A DNA stretch of 64,000 nucleotides, taken from positions 372,001-436,000 of the forward strand of contig NZ_JAPKNJ010000002.1 in NCBI RefSeq assembly GCF_026343945.1, written 5' to 3'. Source of the DNA: Kaistia algarum. GTDB taxonomy: Bacteria > Pseudomonadota > Alphaproteobacteria > Rhizobiales > Kaistiaceae. The notes below the pieces were generated by a model that was not told the origin of the DNA, did not search any database, and was given only the letters and a program-made list of their open reading frames with translations. The translations under genes were made by a program, and so were the position numbers. Below, piece by piece: positions 45,878 to 53,977 of the stretch; within the stretch, counting starts at the first letter, position 1, and each line of letters starts with the position of its first letter.

Positions 45878-46069
45878 TCAGTGGCAGGGCAGCCCGAGGG
45901 CGTGCCGCGTGTCGTGGGTCGCATTATGGATGGCGCTGGGCGCAGCAAAGCCGGTGCCGACAAAGAGCAGCACGCCGAAGACCATGGCGGCGATGCCGGC
46001 GGCAAGCCGGCTGGGCGCCTCGGTGCGGGTTCCGCTTGTAGGAAGCGTGGTCGAACGAGAATCAGTCAT
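45878..46069 (-). CDS. cbtB: CbtB family small membrane protein
   Basis: A 63-residue single-helix protein with the CbtB pattern: hydrophobic LAAGIAAMVFGVLLFVGTGFA followed by the His-containing tail SAIHNATHDTRHALGLPCH, proposed to bind cobalt. AAGGAGATG just before the ATG at 46069 fixes the start. It is the first gene behind the cobalamin riboswitch and is followed 14 bp later by cbtA. Confidence 0.92.
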   Translation of the reverse strand: MTDSRSTTLPTSGTRTEAPSRLAAGIAAMVFGVLLFVGTGFAAPSAIHNATHDTRHALGLPCH

Positions 46070-46114
46070 GGCATCTCCTTTGCCGTCCCACCGACGGCCG
46101 GTCCTAACGATGCA

Positions 46115-46308
46115 AAGGCTGGTCTCCTGGCTCACGGGTCGCAGCTTCCCTGGCGCCTTCCCGGTTTCCCAGTGGCATGGTGCAAGGTCGCTCGCCGCTT
46201 ACAGTTGCGGGGGCAGCTCCGGACTTGAAACCCCTTGAGGGGTCGTTCCGCACCGGATTCCCATTTCATCCCCCGAACCCTTCGGTCCTATCGGGGGAAC
46301 CTAAGCAG
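46115..46308 (-). promoter_or_regulatory. Cobalamin riboswitch (B12 element)
   Basis: Read on the minus strand it shows the standard succession: GGTTCCCCCGA with its hairpin, AAATGGGAATCCGGTG, a variable hairpin (CCCCTCAAGGGG), CCGGAGCTGCCCCCGCAACTG, the B12 box CATGCCACTGGG and the closing CAGGAGACCAGCC. It ends about 45 nt before the cbtB ATG, so it probably represses translation or transcription of the cbtB-cbtA-cobP-cobW-cobN-cobO set when adenosylcobalamin is plentiful. Confidence 0.97.
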
Positions 46309-46369
46309 ATACGACGCTAGAGGGATCGCGGAGGACGCGCAAGGCCGTACGCTGGCACGGCGAGGCTGG

Positions 46370-46627
46370 TCAGCCCTGATCCACCGGCGCCCGACCGCGA
46401 AAACGCGCCCAGCGCCGGGCCAGTTTCACCTCCGACTGACGACGAAAGCGGCGGATCCGCGGGAAGTCATGGGACAGCACAATCAGCCCGATCGGCAACA
46501 TCCATATGCCCAGCACAGGCAGAAAACTGAATATGCCGCCGGCGATGAAAGCTCCGCCGATGCCGATCCGGAGCGGCCGGCTTTCGGGCAGTTTGACAGT
46601 TCTCTTGCCAAATCGGATCGAGGGCAT
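46370..46627 (-). CDS. Small conserved membrane protein
   Basis: An 85-residue protein from the ATG at 46627. It has a hydrophobic core LRIGIGGAFIAGGIFSFLPVLGIWMLPIGLIVLS forming two helices, then a basic tail FPRIRRFRRQSEVKLARRW. The FLPVLGxWMLPxGL pattern recurs in short alphaproteobacterial membrane proteins whose function I do not know. Longer in-frame starts reach 46702. It lies between the riboswitch and the LacI-type gene. Confidence 0.68.
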   Translation of the reverse strand: MPSIRFGKRTVKLPESRPLRIGIGGAFIAGGIFSFLPVLGIWMLPIGLIVLSHDFPRIRRFRRQSEVKLARRWARFRGRAPVDQG

Positions 46628-46847
46628 GGCGCTCAGGCAGCCTCCTTGTTGCTCGCTATATGGTGCTATTGGATTGCGAGAACCATACGCGACCAATTCC
46701 ACGTCGATGTGCCCGAGACTTGCGCCGTTGGCCTGGCCTCGTTCTTCTTTTCATATTCGCGTTCTGCTAGCGCTGGTCGTGGGACGAGCGAGCTGATCCA
46801 GCGGGGCTGGTGCTCGCAACCGCCATGGGCATAGGCGTCGTGGAATC

Positions 46848-47894
46848 GTGAGCGAGGCAGTCCAACCCAAGCGCAAGGCCAGGCCGAGGCGCGCCGGCGT
46901 GACCATGGCCGACGTCGCGGCGGAAGCGGGCGTCTCGATGCAGACCGTATCCCGCGCCCTGCGGACGCCGCAAACCGTCTCGCCGGATACGCTCGAACTC
47001 ATCACGGCCGCCATTCGCAAGACGCACTATGTGCAGAATCTGGCGGCCAGCATGCTCGCCTCGGCGCGCAGCCTGACGATAGCAGCGGTCATACCGACGC
47101 TCTCCACCTCGATCTTCGCCGACACGATCCAGTCCCTGTCGGACATGGTGGGCCGCAAGGGCTATCAACTTTTCGTCGGCAATACGGATTACCGGCTCGA
47201 CCGTGAAGAGGATCTGATCCGCAGTCTCCTTGGCCGCCGCCCCGACGGGCTCTTCCTTGTTGGAACGCGCCATACGCGCGGCAGCGTCTCGTTGCTGAAG
47301 CGGGCCGGAATTCCGATCGTCGAGGGCTGGGATCTGGCGCCCCAGCCGATCGACCGGCAGGTCGGCTTTTCCAACGATCTGGCGATGGATGCGGTCGTTC
47401 GCCATCTGGCGGCGAGCGGTCGCCGCCAACCGGTATTCGCCGGCGTGGTCCGCCCTGGCGACAGCCGCGCGCGCCAGCGCCGGGATGGGTTCTGCGCGGC
47501 GGCGCAAAAACTGTGGCCGGAAGACGAGCCGAGGCTGATCGATGCCGGCGATCTGGCGTTGACCATGGATGCCGGCGCCAGCCTGCTCGACCGTGTCGAG
47601 GCGCAGCATCCGGACGCCGATGCCATCGTCCTCTCCAGCGACATCACGGCCGCCGGTGTCCTCTTCGCCTGCATAAGGCGCGGCATTGCCGTGCCGCGGC
47701 GTTTCGCAATCACCGGCTTCGGCGATTTCGAGTTCGCCCGCCATCTGGTCCCGTCTCTGACGACGATCGCCGTGCCAACCCGCCGCATCGGCTTCGAGGC
47801 TGGCCGCCTGCTGCTGGGCGCGATCGCGGGCGATACGGCAGGACCCAGGACTGTCGATGTCGGTTTCGAGTTGATCGAGCGAGAGAGCAGCTGA
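46848..47894 (+). CDS. LacI-family transcriptional regulator
   Basis: Repressor of 348 residues: N-terminal helix-turn-helix VTMADVAAEAGVSMQTVSRALR (about 18-40), hinge QNLAASMLASARS, then a periplasmic-binding-protein-like effector domain (AAVIPTLSTSIFADTIQSL, GRRPDGLFLVG, DAIVLSSDITAAGVLFAC, FAITGFGDFEFARHLVPSLTT). It resembles gluconate-type GntR regulators, but the ligand is unknown. GTG start without a strong site. No sugar operon is adjacent: the next gene, mfd, is convergent. Confidence 0.9.
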   Translation: MSEAVQPKRKARPRRAGVTMADVAAEAGVSMQTVSRALRTPQTVSPDTLELITAAIRKTHYVQNLAASMLASARSLTIAAVIPTLSTSIFADTIQSLSDMVGRKGYQLFVGNTDYRLDREEDLIRSLLGRRPDGLFLVGTRHTRGSVSLLKRAGIPIVEGWDLAPQPIDRQVGFSNDLAMDAVVRHLAASGRRQPVFAGVVRPGDSRARQRRDGFCAAAQKLWPEDEPRLIDAGDLALTMDAGASLLDRVEAQHPDADAIVLSSDITAAGVLFACIRRGIAVPRRFAITGFGDFEFARHLVPSLTTIAVPTRRIGFEAGRLLLGAIAGDTAGPRTVDVGFELIERESS

Positions 47895-47916
47895 TCGCGG
47901 AACCGTCCAGGTTCGC

Positions 47917-50900
47917 TCAGACCGCCTTCTTGCCGTCGCCGACCGCAAGCCGCGCCAGTTGCGTCAATACCACGGCGGTGCCCTTGAGCCGCTTTTCCGG
48001 GTCTTCCCAATCGCGGATCAGCACGATCTTCTGGTCGGGGCGAACCTTCGCCAGGCTGCCCTGCTCGCCGATATAGCGGATTAGGCCGGCCGGATTGGCG
48101 AAGGTCGAGTTGCGGAAGCCGATGACCATGCCCTTCGGGCCGGCATCGACCTTCTCGACATTCGCCTTGCGGCAGAGCGCCTTGATGTAGACGATCTTCA
48201 ACAGGTGCTCGACCTCGTCCGGCAGCGGGCCGAAACGGTCGATCAGCTCGGCGCCGAAGGCGTCGATCTGCTCCGGCTCTTCGAGATCGCCCAGGCGTCG
48301 GTAGAGCCCGAGCCGCAGCTGGAGGTCGGGAACAAAGGTCTCCGGCAGCATGACCGGCGTGCCGACCGTGATCTGCGGCGACCAGCGGCCGTCATCGGCC
48401 TCGTCGGCGTCGCCGCCCTGCCGAAGCTGCGCCACCGCCTCCTCCAGCATCTGCTGGTAGAGCTCGAAGCCGACTTCCTTGATATGGCCGGATTGCTCCT
48501 CGCCCAGCAGATTGCCGGCGCCGCGAATGTCGAGGTCGTGACTGGCGAGCTGGAAGCCGGCGCCGAGCGTATCCAGCGATTGCAGCACCTTGAGGCGGCG
48601 ATCGGCCATGGCGGTCAGGCGCTTCTCGGCCGGAACCGTGAACAGCGCATAGGCGCGCGTCTTCGAGCGGCCGACACGGCCGCGCAGCTGATAGAGCTGC
48701 GAGAGGCCGAACATGTCGGCCCTGTGGACGATCAGTGTATTGGCGGTCGGGATGTCGAGCCCGGATTCGACGATCGTCGTCGAGAGCAGCACATCATAGG
48801 CGCCGTCATAGAAGGCGTTCATGATGTCTTCGAGCTCCGTCGGCGGCATCTGGCCATGCGCGATGGCGACCTTCACTTCCGGCACGAATTTCTCGAGGAA
48901 CTCCTTGCGTTCGGCCAGGTCCGAGAGGCGGGGGCAGACATAGAAGCTCTGGCCACCGCGATAGCGCTCGCGCAGCAGCGCCTCGCGCACGGTGAGCGCA
49001 TCGAAGGGCGAGATGAAGGTTCGGACCGCCATGCGGTCGACAGGCGGCGTCGTGATCAGCGACAGCTCGCGAACCCCGGTAAGCGCCAGTTGCAGCGTCC
49101 GCGGGATCGGCGTCGCCGAGAGCGTCAGCACATGGACATCGGCGCGCAGCTCCTTCAGCCGCTCCTTGTGCTTGACGCCGAAATGCTGCTCCTCGTCGAT
49201 TATCAGCAGGCCGAGATCCTTGAACTCGATCGCCTTGCCGAGCAGGGCATGCGTGCCGACGACGATGTCGACCTGCCCTTCCTTGAGGCCCTTCTTGGTC
49301 TCGGCGAGATCCTTGGTCGAAACCAGCCGCGAGGCCTGCTCGACCCGGATCGGGAAACCGGCGAAACGCTGTGAAAAGGTCTTGAAATGCTGGCGCGACA
49401 GCAGCGTCGTCGGCACCACGACCGCGACCTGCTTGCCGCTCATCACGGCGACGAAGGCGGCACGCAGCGCCACCTCGGTCTTGCCGAAGCCTACATCGCC
49501 GCAGATCAGGCGGTCCATCGGCGTGCCGGCGCCCAGATCCTGGATGACGGCCTCGATCGCCGTCAGTTGGTCTTCCGTCTCCTCATAGGGGAAGCGCGCG
49601 GCGAATTCGTCATAAAGCCCGTCTGGCGGCGCCATGGGTTCGGCGTGGCGCATGGCGCGGGCCGCGGCGATCTTGATGAGCTGCGCCGCCATGTCGCGAA
49701 TGCGTTTCTTGAGGCGCGATTTCCGCGCCTGCCAGGCAACGCCGCCGAGCTTGTCGAGCGAAGCCTCCGTGTCTTCCGAGCCGTAGCGCGACAGAAGCTC
49801 GATGTTCTCGACGGGAAGATAGAGCCGGTCGCCGCCGGCATAGAGGATTTCGAGGCAATCGCGCGGCGCGCCGGCGGCCGTGATCGTCTTCAGCCCCGAG
49901 AAACGGCCGATGCCATGATCGACATGGACCACCAGATCGCCTTCGGCGAGGCCGGCGACCTCGCTGAGGAAATCCGACGCCTTCTTCGCGCGCTTGCGGG
50001 GGCGGACCAGACGGTCGCCGAGAATATCCTGCTCGCCGATCACCGTCAGCTTCGGCGTCTCGAATCCCGCCTCGAGGCCTAGCACGGCGAGCGCGACGAT
50101 GCCCTTGTCGAGTCCCTCGGTTCCCCGCCAGCTATCGACCTTCTGCGTGCGCTTCAGCCCATGATCGGCGAGAACCTGAGCGAGGCGGTCGCGGGCGCCT
50201 TCGCTCCAGCTCGCGATGATGACGCGCTTCTTCTCGCGCAGCGTGCCGATATGCGCGATCACGGCGTCGAAGACATTGACGTCGCCGGCCGTCCGCTCGG
50301 CCGCGAAGGTCCGGCCCTGCCGGCCGCCAAGATCGACGACCATCGTATCGTCGGCCTCGGCAAAGGGCGTCATGCGCAGCAGCGTCGCCGACCCCTCGCG
50401 CCGCGTCCATTCCTCGCGCGAAAGATAGAGCCGTTCCGGCGGGACGGGGCGATAGGGAATGCCGCCCTGCCCCTGGCCCATGCCGTCGCGGCGGGCGTCA
50501 TAATGATCCTGGATGTCGGCGAGACGCTCGGCCAGCGCTTCCTCGACCAGATGATCGAGAATGACCGGCGCATCGGGGAGATAGTCAAACAGCGTGTCGA
50601 GCCCATCGACGAAGAGCGGCAGCCAATGCTCGACGCCGGTGTAGCGACGACCCTCGCTCACCGACTGGTAGAGGATGTCATCGCGATCGGTCGCGCCGAA
50701 CAGTTCCAGATAGCGGCTGCGGAAGCGCGCGATCGAATCCGCCGTCAGCACGACCTCGCTCATCGGCACGAGGTCGAGCCGCTTCTTCTGCGCCACCGTG
50801 CGCTGGCTCTCGACGTCGAAGGAGCGGATCGAATCGATGGTATCGCCGAAGAAATCGACGCGCACCGGCTCGCCCTGCCCGGCCGCGAACAGATCGACGA

Positions 50901-51420
50901 TGCCGCCGCGCACGGCATATTCGCCAGCCTCGCGCACGGTCGATGTGCGCAGGAAGCCGTTCTCCTCCAGCCAGCCGATCAGCTTTTCCATGACCAGCTG
51001 ATTGCCGCTGGCGATCGAAAGGCTCTGCCGCTCGATCGCCTCGCGCTTCGGCAGGCGCTGGACGATCGCGTTGACCGTGGTCAGCACGACCCGCGTCGGA
51101 CCCTTGCCGGGACCGCGCCGCGCCAGATCGGCGAGGGTCGCCATGCGCCGCGACACGACGCTCGCATTCGGCGAAACGCGGTCATAGGGCATGCAGTCCC
51201 AGGCGGGAAAGCTGATCGTTTCCAGCGTCGGGGCAAAAAAGCGGATCGCCTGTTCCAGATCGGCCATGCGATTGCCGTCGCGGGCGACGACCAGCAATTC
51301 GCCCCTGCCTTCGCGGGTCGCGAGCGCGGCGATGTCGGCGACGACCTTGCCGTCAAAGCCGTCGGGCACGCCCGAGATCACGGTCGAGCGACGGTTCAGG
51401 ATCGTTTCGAAGCGGATCAT
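47917..51420 (-). CDS. mfd: Transcription-repair coupling factor Mfd
   Basis: DNA translocase that removes stalled RNA polymerase and recruits UvrA to template-strand damage. The 1167 residues comprise an N-terminal UvrB-like module, the RNA-polymerase-interaction domain near residue 500 ([15 protein letters not shown]), superfamily 2 helicase motifs (Walker [10 protein letters not shown] near 643, DEEQ near 741, [24 protein letters not shown]) and a C-terminal UvrA-binding domain. The ATG at 51420 starts MIRFETIL; a longer in-frame start at 51456 overlaps sdhE. It follows sdhE by 4 bp. Confidence 0.97.
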   Translation of the reverse strand: MIRFETILNRRSTVISGVPDGFDGKVVADIAALATREGRGELLVVARDGNRMADLEQAIRFFAPTLETISFPAWDCMPYDRVSPNASVVSRRMATLADLARRGPGKGPTRVVLTTVNAIVQRLPKREAIERQSLSIASGNQLVMEKLIGWLEENGFLRTSTVREAGEYAVRGGIVDLFAAGQGEPVRVDFFGDTIDSIRSFDVESQRTVAQKKRLDLVPMSEVVLTADSIARFRSRYLELFGATDRDDILYQSVSEGRRYTGVEHWLPLFVDGLDTLFDYLPDAPVILDHLVEEALAERLADIQDHYDARRDGMGQGQGGIPYRPVPPERLYLSREEWTRREGSATLLRMTPFAEADDTMVVDLGGRQGRTFAAERTAGDVNVFDAVIAHIGTLREKKRVIIASWSEGARDRLAQVLADHGLKRTQKVDSWRGTEGLDKGIVALAVLGLEAGFETPKLTVIGEQDILGDRLVRPRKRAKKASDFLSEVAGLAEGDLVVHVDHGIGRFSGLKTITAAGAPRDCLEILYAGGDRLYLPVENIELLSRYGSEDTEASLDKLGGVAWQARKSRLKKRIRDMAAQLIKIAAARAMRHAEPMAPPDGLYDEFAARFPYEETEDQLTAIEAVIQDLGAGTPMDRLICGDVGFGKTEVALRAAFVAVMSGKQVAVVVPTTLLSRQHFKTFSQRFAGFPIRVEQASRLVSTKDLAETKKGLKEGQVDIVVGTHALLGKAIEFKDLGLLIIDEEQHFGVKHKERLKELRADVHVLTLSATPIPRTLQLALTGVRELSLITTPPVDRMAVRTFISPFDALTVREALLRERYRGGQSFYVCPRLSDLAERKEFLEKFVPEVKVAIAHGQMPPTELEDIMNAFYDGAYDVLLSTTIVESGLDIPTANTLIVHRADMFGLSQLYQLRGRVGRSKTRAYALFTVPAEKRLTAMADRRLKVLQSLDTLGAGFQLASHDLDIRGAGNLLGEEQSGHIKEVGFELYQQMLEEAVAQLRQGGDADEADDGRWSPQITVGTPVMLPETFVPDLQLRLGLYRRLGDLEEPEQIDAFGAELIDRFGPLPDEVEHLLKIVYIKALCRKANVEKVDAGPKGMVIGFRNSTFANPAGLIRYIGEQGSLAKVRPDQKIVLIRDWEDPEKRLKGTAVVLTQLARLAVGDGKKAV

Positions 51421-51424
51421 CGGC

Positions 51425-51712
51425 CTATCGAAGGGTTGCACCGGTGAAGGCGGCAAGTTTCAGGAAAAAGGGCGTGCGAGCATGTTCCGGTGTCGGCGCC
51501 TCGCCCGTCAGCCAGGCGAGGATGTCGCGATCCTGTTCGTCGAGGAGCAATTCGAACGAATCGAGTTCGGACTCGGAAAGGTCGGCGATCTGCGCATCGG
51601 CGAACCGCCCGAGGATCAGGTCGGTCTCGCGCATGCCCCGATGCCACGCCCGGAAATGGGTACGGCGCCGGCGCACATCCAGCCCGGCGCCCGACAAGGT
51701 CGTCCCGCTCAT
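51425..51712 (-). CDS. sdhE: SdhE-type flavinylation factor (succinate dehydrogenase assembly factor 2)
   Basis: A 95-residue five-helix protein promoting FAD attachment to succinate dehydrogenase. The family motif RGMRE is present (AWHRGMRETDLILGRF), with LDSFELLLDEQDRDILAWL and the terminal FFLKLAAF. The ATG at 51712 has TAGGAG about 10 nt upstream; the frame continues to 51802 without conservation. It is probably co-transcribed with mfd, a common order in alphaproteobacteria. Confidence 0.93.
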   Translation of the reverse strand: MSGTTLSGAGLDVRRRRTHFRAWHRGMRETDLILGRFADAQIADLSESELDSFELLLDEQDRDILAWLTGEAPTPEHARTPFFLKLAAFTGATLR

Positions 51713-52106
51713 GTCCGGCTTGGCTCCTAAACGGCGTAGCCTTGAGAAGATCGTGGGGAAATGGACGCAGAAGACCGCGGCGTCAACTGCAAAGGCAGGC
51801 AAAAGCCGTCTCTTCGCACCGCTGGACAGCTATGACTTCGGGAATGAAACGATCAAGGGCCTGGGCCATTTCTGACCCAAGCCCTTGACGAAACTGGCTC
51901 CGCGAGCTGGACTCGAACCAACGACCCGGTGCCGCGACCATGGCCTGACCACCCGGGCGGCGCTCGAAACCGACCGTGTGCAGCAATGCGAGACCGGCAC
52001 CGAGGGTCGTCTTGCGCGCGCCGCACTGCGTTCGCCTCATCGAGCTGTTCGGTCGGTCTTCGACTACTTCTTCTGTCAGGCGGCCTGATCGCCGGCCTGC
52101 ATCTGA
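51713..52106. other. Region between sdhE and the mini-element genes
   Basis: About 390 bp without a supported gene. 51713-51846 is the upstream flank of sdhE. 51847-51931 is the duplicated tRNA-Asn end with a hairpin. 51932-52106 begins the inserted element and holds the first half of a structured segment described separately. Short plus-strand frames here look random. Confidence 0.5.
51847..51931 (-). repeat. Left direct repeat: duplicated 3' end of tRNA-Asn plus downstream hairpin
   Basis: 85 bp matching 52724-52808 at 78 of 85 positions by my count. It contains 37 nt of the tRNA-Asn 3' part (51895-51931, T-arm, acceptor strand and CCA) and its downstream hairpin (51853-51888). The 5' half of the tRNA is missing, so it is not a functional tRNA. 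It looks like the distal attachment site of an element integrated in the tRNA gene. Confidence 0.85.
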
Positions 52107-52370
52107 CTAAGTCGGATGCAGTTCGATCCCGGCCGTTGCCATGACGGCAATGCCCGCTCCCGTAAGGGGGCGGGCTTTTCGTGTCTCCAGCGCAATGCAC
52201 TTCTCAAGAAAAGTAGCCTTTGCCTGGAGAATTTCGAACCAGCGGCGTGTCATGTCGATCCGTCGACCATCACGCCAATCGTAGCGCTTTAGCTCACCCT
52301 GCTGAATCTGCTGCTGCTCTATTTCGATGCGCGCCAGCGTCGCCTGCCGATCGTCATACGGATCGTGCAT
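52107..52370 (-). CDS. Small helical protein in the tRNA-Asn element
   Basis: An 87-residue hydrophilic protein, MHDPYDDRQATLARIEIEQQ at the start, then QQGELKRYDWRDGRRIDMTRRWFEILQ; probably mostly helical. I recognise no family; the style suits phage or plasmid accessory proteins. Its last ~20 codons overlap a plus-strand terminator hairpin, and the codon usage there changes, so the true end could differ. It starts directly after the stop of the zinc-ribbon gene. Confidence 0.55.
   Translation of the reverse strand: MHDPYDDRQATLARIEIEQQQIQQGELKRYDWRDGRRIDMTRRWFEILQAKATFLEKCIALETRKARPLTGAGIAVMATAGIELHPT
52152..52179 (+). terminator. Rho-independent terminator on the plus strand
   Basis: A 10-bp stem GCCCGCTCCC/GGGGGCGGGC (one T-G pair) with loop GTAA, followed directly by TTTT on the plus strand. 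No plus-strand gene precedes it, which is unexpected. Confidence 0.7.
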
Positions 52371-52601
52371 TTAGATCTCCGTCTTTGCCCTGGGCTTTGT
52401 TAGCCCGAGCCGACGGCCAATCCTGTCGATCGCCTCCCGCCGGGCTCGGTCGCTTCGGTCTTCCGGCCCGCAAAGATCGCAGACCATCACGTCGATTTCG
52501 CCCAGGCATGTGCCATCGTATCGGTGGGGTCCGAACTGAAACTGCACGCCGCAATTCGCGCACGTCTGCATCAAGGGTTTGTCCGGATAGAAATCGCCCA
52601 T
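52371..52601 (-). CDS. Small zinc-ribbon-like protein in the tRNA-Asn element
   Basis: A 76-residue protein with two Cys pairs, CANC near residue 14 and CDLC near residue 42, spaced like a treble-clef or zinc-ribbon knuckle, with a lone Cys (GTCLGE) between. The C-terminal half is basic and helical (RSDRARREAIDRIGRRLGL). Such proteins are frequent among phage and island genes. It abuts the next gene with no spacer, so the two form a small operon. Confidence 0.6.
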   Translation of the reverse strand: MGDFYPDKPLMQTCANCGVQFQFGPHRYDGTCLGEIDVMVCDLCGPEDRSDRARREAIDRIGRRLGLTKPRAKTEI

Positions 52602-52723
52602 CGCGCCTACCTCGAATCGGTAGTGCGAGCATGGAGCTGGACCGATCTCCCGACAAGCGGGACGCGTGCAACTCGCCGCCCCAGTACGAAGCCGAGACGC
52701 GCTCGGTACCTATGCGGTACCTA

Positions 52724-52808
52724 AAACGATCAAGGGCTTAAGTCATTCCTGACCTAAGCCCTTGACGAAACTGGCTCCGCGAGCTGGACTCGAACCAGCG
52801 ACCCGGTG
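52724..52808 (-). repeat. Right direct repeat: tRNA-Asn 3' part plus hairpin terminator
   Basis: Partner of the repeat at 51847-51931. It covers the 3' 37 nt of the intact tRNA-Asn gene and the hairpin at 52730-52765, which in the minus direction is followed by TCGTTTT and should terminate the tRNA transcript. Confidence 0.85.
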
Positions 52809-52847
52809 ATTAACAGTCACCTGCTCTACCAACTGAGCTATCGCGGA
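52772..52847 (-). tRNA. tRNA-Asn (anticodon GTT)
   Basis: A 76-nt cloverleaf on the minus strand: acceptor TCCGCGA/TCGCGGA, D-stem GCTC/GAGC, anticodon loop CTGTTAA with anticodon GTT, T-arm CTGG-TTCGAGT-CCAG and encoded CCA. Its 3' third is duplicated 877 bp to the left. Confidence 0.97.
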
Positions 52848-52972
52848 ACGGCGCGTTCGGTGCCGCGGCGCCCCTATAGCAAAGCCGGCGTCCGCTTGCA
52901 AAGACCAAAAAGAACCTATTCCACAGGGCCAGTCCGAAAGCGGCGTCGATCAAGGTCGCGAAGCGCGCGGTT

Positions 52973-53788
52973 TCAGCTGGGTCGCGTTGCCTGGACGACG
53001 AAGGCGCGGATATTGCCCGTGACCGGACCGTCGCCGAAACGTTCGACGAATACCTCGGCGACGCGGCTTGTGACCTCGGCGAGTGCACCCGGTGCCCGTG
53101 ATTCGATCTCCGGCCGCATCGGCGTTCCCTGGCAATAGGCCGTTGCCGCCTGGAGGGCCGTGGGCGCGCGGCTTTCGGCTGCCACGGCCTCGAAGTGGAT
53201 ATCCGAGAAGCCGGCCTCGGTGAGTTGCGCCCTTATCGTCGCCTCGTCGAAATAGCCGTGCGGGATCCGCGCCATGAAATCCGGCGGGCTTCCGGGAAAG
53301 ATCGCGCCGAGCGCTTCATGGGCCGCGCGGGCAAAGTCGTTGGCCGCCAGTCCATCCCAGACATTGAACAGAAAATGTCCCCGCGGTCGCAGGACGCGTC
53401 GTGCCTCGCTGTAGCCGCCGACCTTGCCCGGGAAGAACATGGCGCCGAACTGGCAGACGGCCAGATCGAAGCGCTCATCGGGAAACGGCAGCGCCATGGC
53501 GTCGGCGGTCTGCCAGGCGATGCGTGGGTCATTGGCCTGCCGAGCCTTCGCCACATCGAGCATGGCCGGGCTCAGATCGGTCGCAACGATCGCAACATGG
53601 GGGCCGAGCCGCGCGGCCATCGCGCGCGTGACGACGCCGGTACCGGCCGCGATCTCAAGGACATTGTCGGGCTTGAACGCCACGATGCGCCCGGCAAGGT
53701 CTTCGGCATAAGGCTCGAAGATCAACGGCACGAACAGCCGTTCATAGACTTCGGGAATGGGTCCCTGAAACCGTTCCTGCGTCGTCAT
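52973..53788 (-). CDS. Class I SAM-dependent methyltransferase
   Basis: A 271-residue methyltransferase of the UbiE/Methyltransf_11 type: motif I NVLEIAAGTGVVTRA, the acidic loop VATDLSPAMLDVAKAR, motif II/III AMALPFPDERFDLAVCQFG and ARRVLRPRGHFLFNVWDG. The substrate is unknown. The ATG at 53788 has GGGAGGT 6 nt upstream. It is divergent from the catabolic cluster across 189 bp and not obviously part of it. Confidence 0.88.
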   Translation of the reverse strand: MTTQERFQGPIPEVYERLFVPLIFEPYAEDLAGRIVAFKPDNVLEIAAGTGVVTRAMAARLGPHVAIVATDLSPAMLDVAKARQANDPRIAWQTADAMALPFPDERFDLAVCQFGAMFFPGKVGGYSEARRVLRPRGHFLFNVWDGLAANDFARAAHEALGAIFPGSPPDFMARIPHGYFDEATIRAQLTEAGFSDIHFEAVAAESRAPTALQAATAYCQGTPMRPEIESRAPGALAEVTSRVAEVFVERFGDGPVTGNIRAFVVQATRPS

Positions 53789-53977
53789 GGTGACCTCCCG
53801 ATGACATCGCGGCGATCCCCCGATGCCTCCGGTCGGGCGATCCATCCGCTACCCTAGCCGTTTTATCGATGGACGGCCAATATTGACGTCCGGCCGTCCT
53901 GGACCGAGGCTGTTGCTTCGTCCAGCATTCAGGTCAGCGCCCTCCTCGCGCGCTACCTTCATCAGGGAACTCCAGGA

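Larger units (their letters stand above)
51932..52723. mobile_element. Short remnant element integrated at tRNA-Asn
   Basis: About 790 bp enclosed by the two 85-bp repeats. It holds two small minus-strand genes and a plus-strand terminator, and no integrase. The arrangement (intact tRNA on the right with its 3' end facing the element, partial tRNA copy on the left) is that of site-specific integration into a tRNA 3' end. The 8% divergence between the repeats suggests an old event followed by loss of most cargo. Confidence 0.7.

Noticed and set aside
51895..51931. Second tRNA-Asn gene
   Set aside because: Only the 3' 37 nt are present; the D-arm, anticodon arm and 5' acceptor strand are missing, so it is an attachment-site duplicate.
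51932..52723. Insertion sequence or prophage at tRNA-Asn
   Set aside because: No transposase, integrase or structural phage gene can be read in any frame; only two short genes remain.
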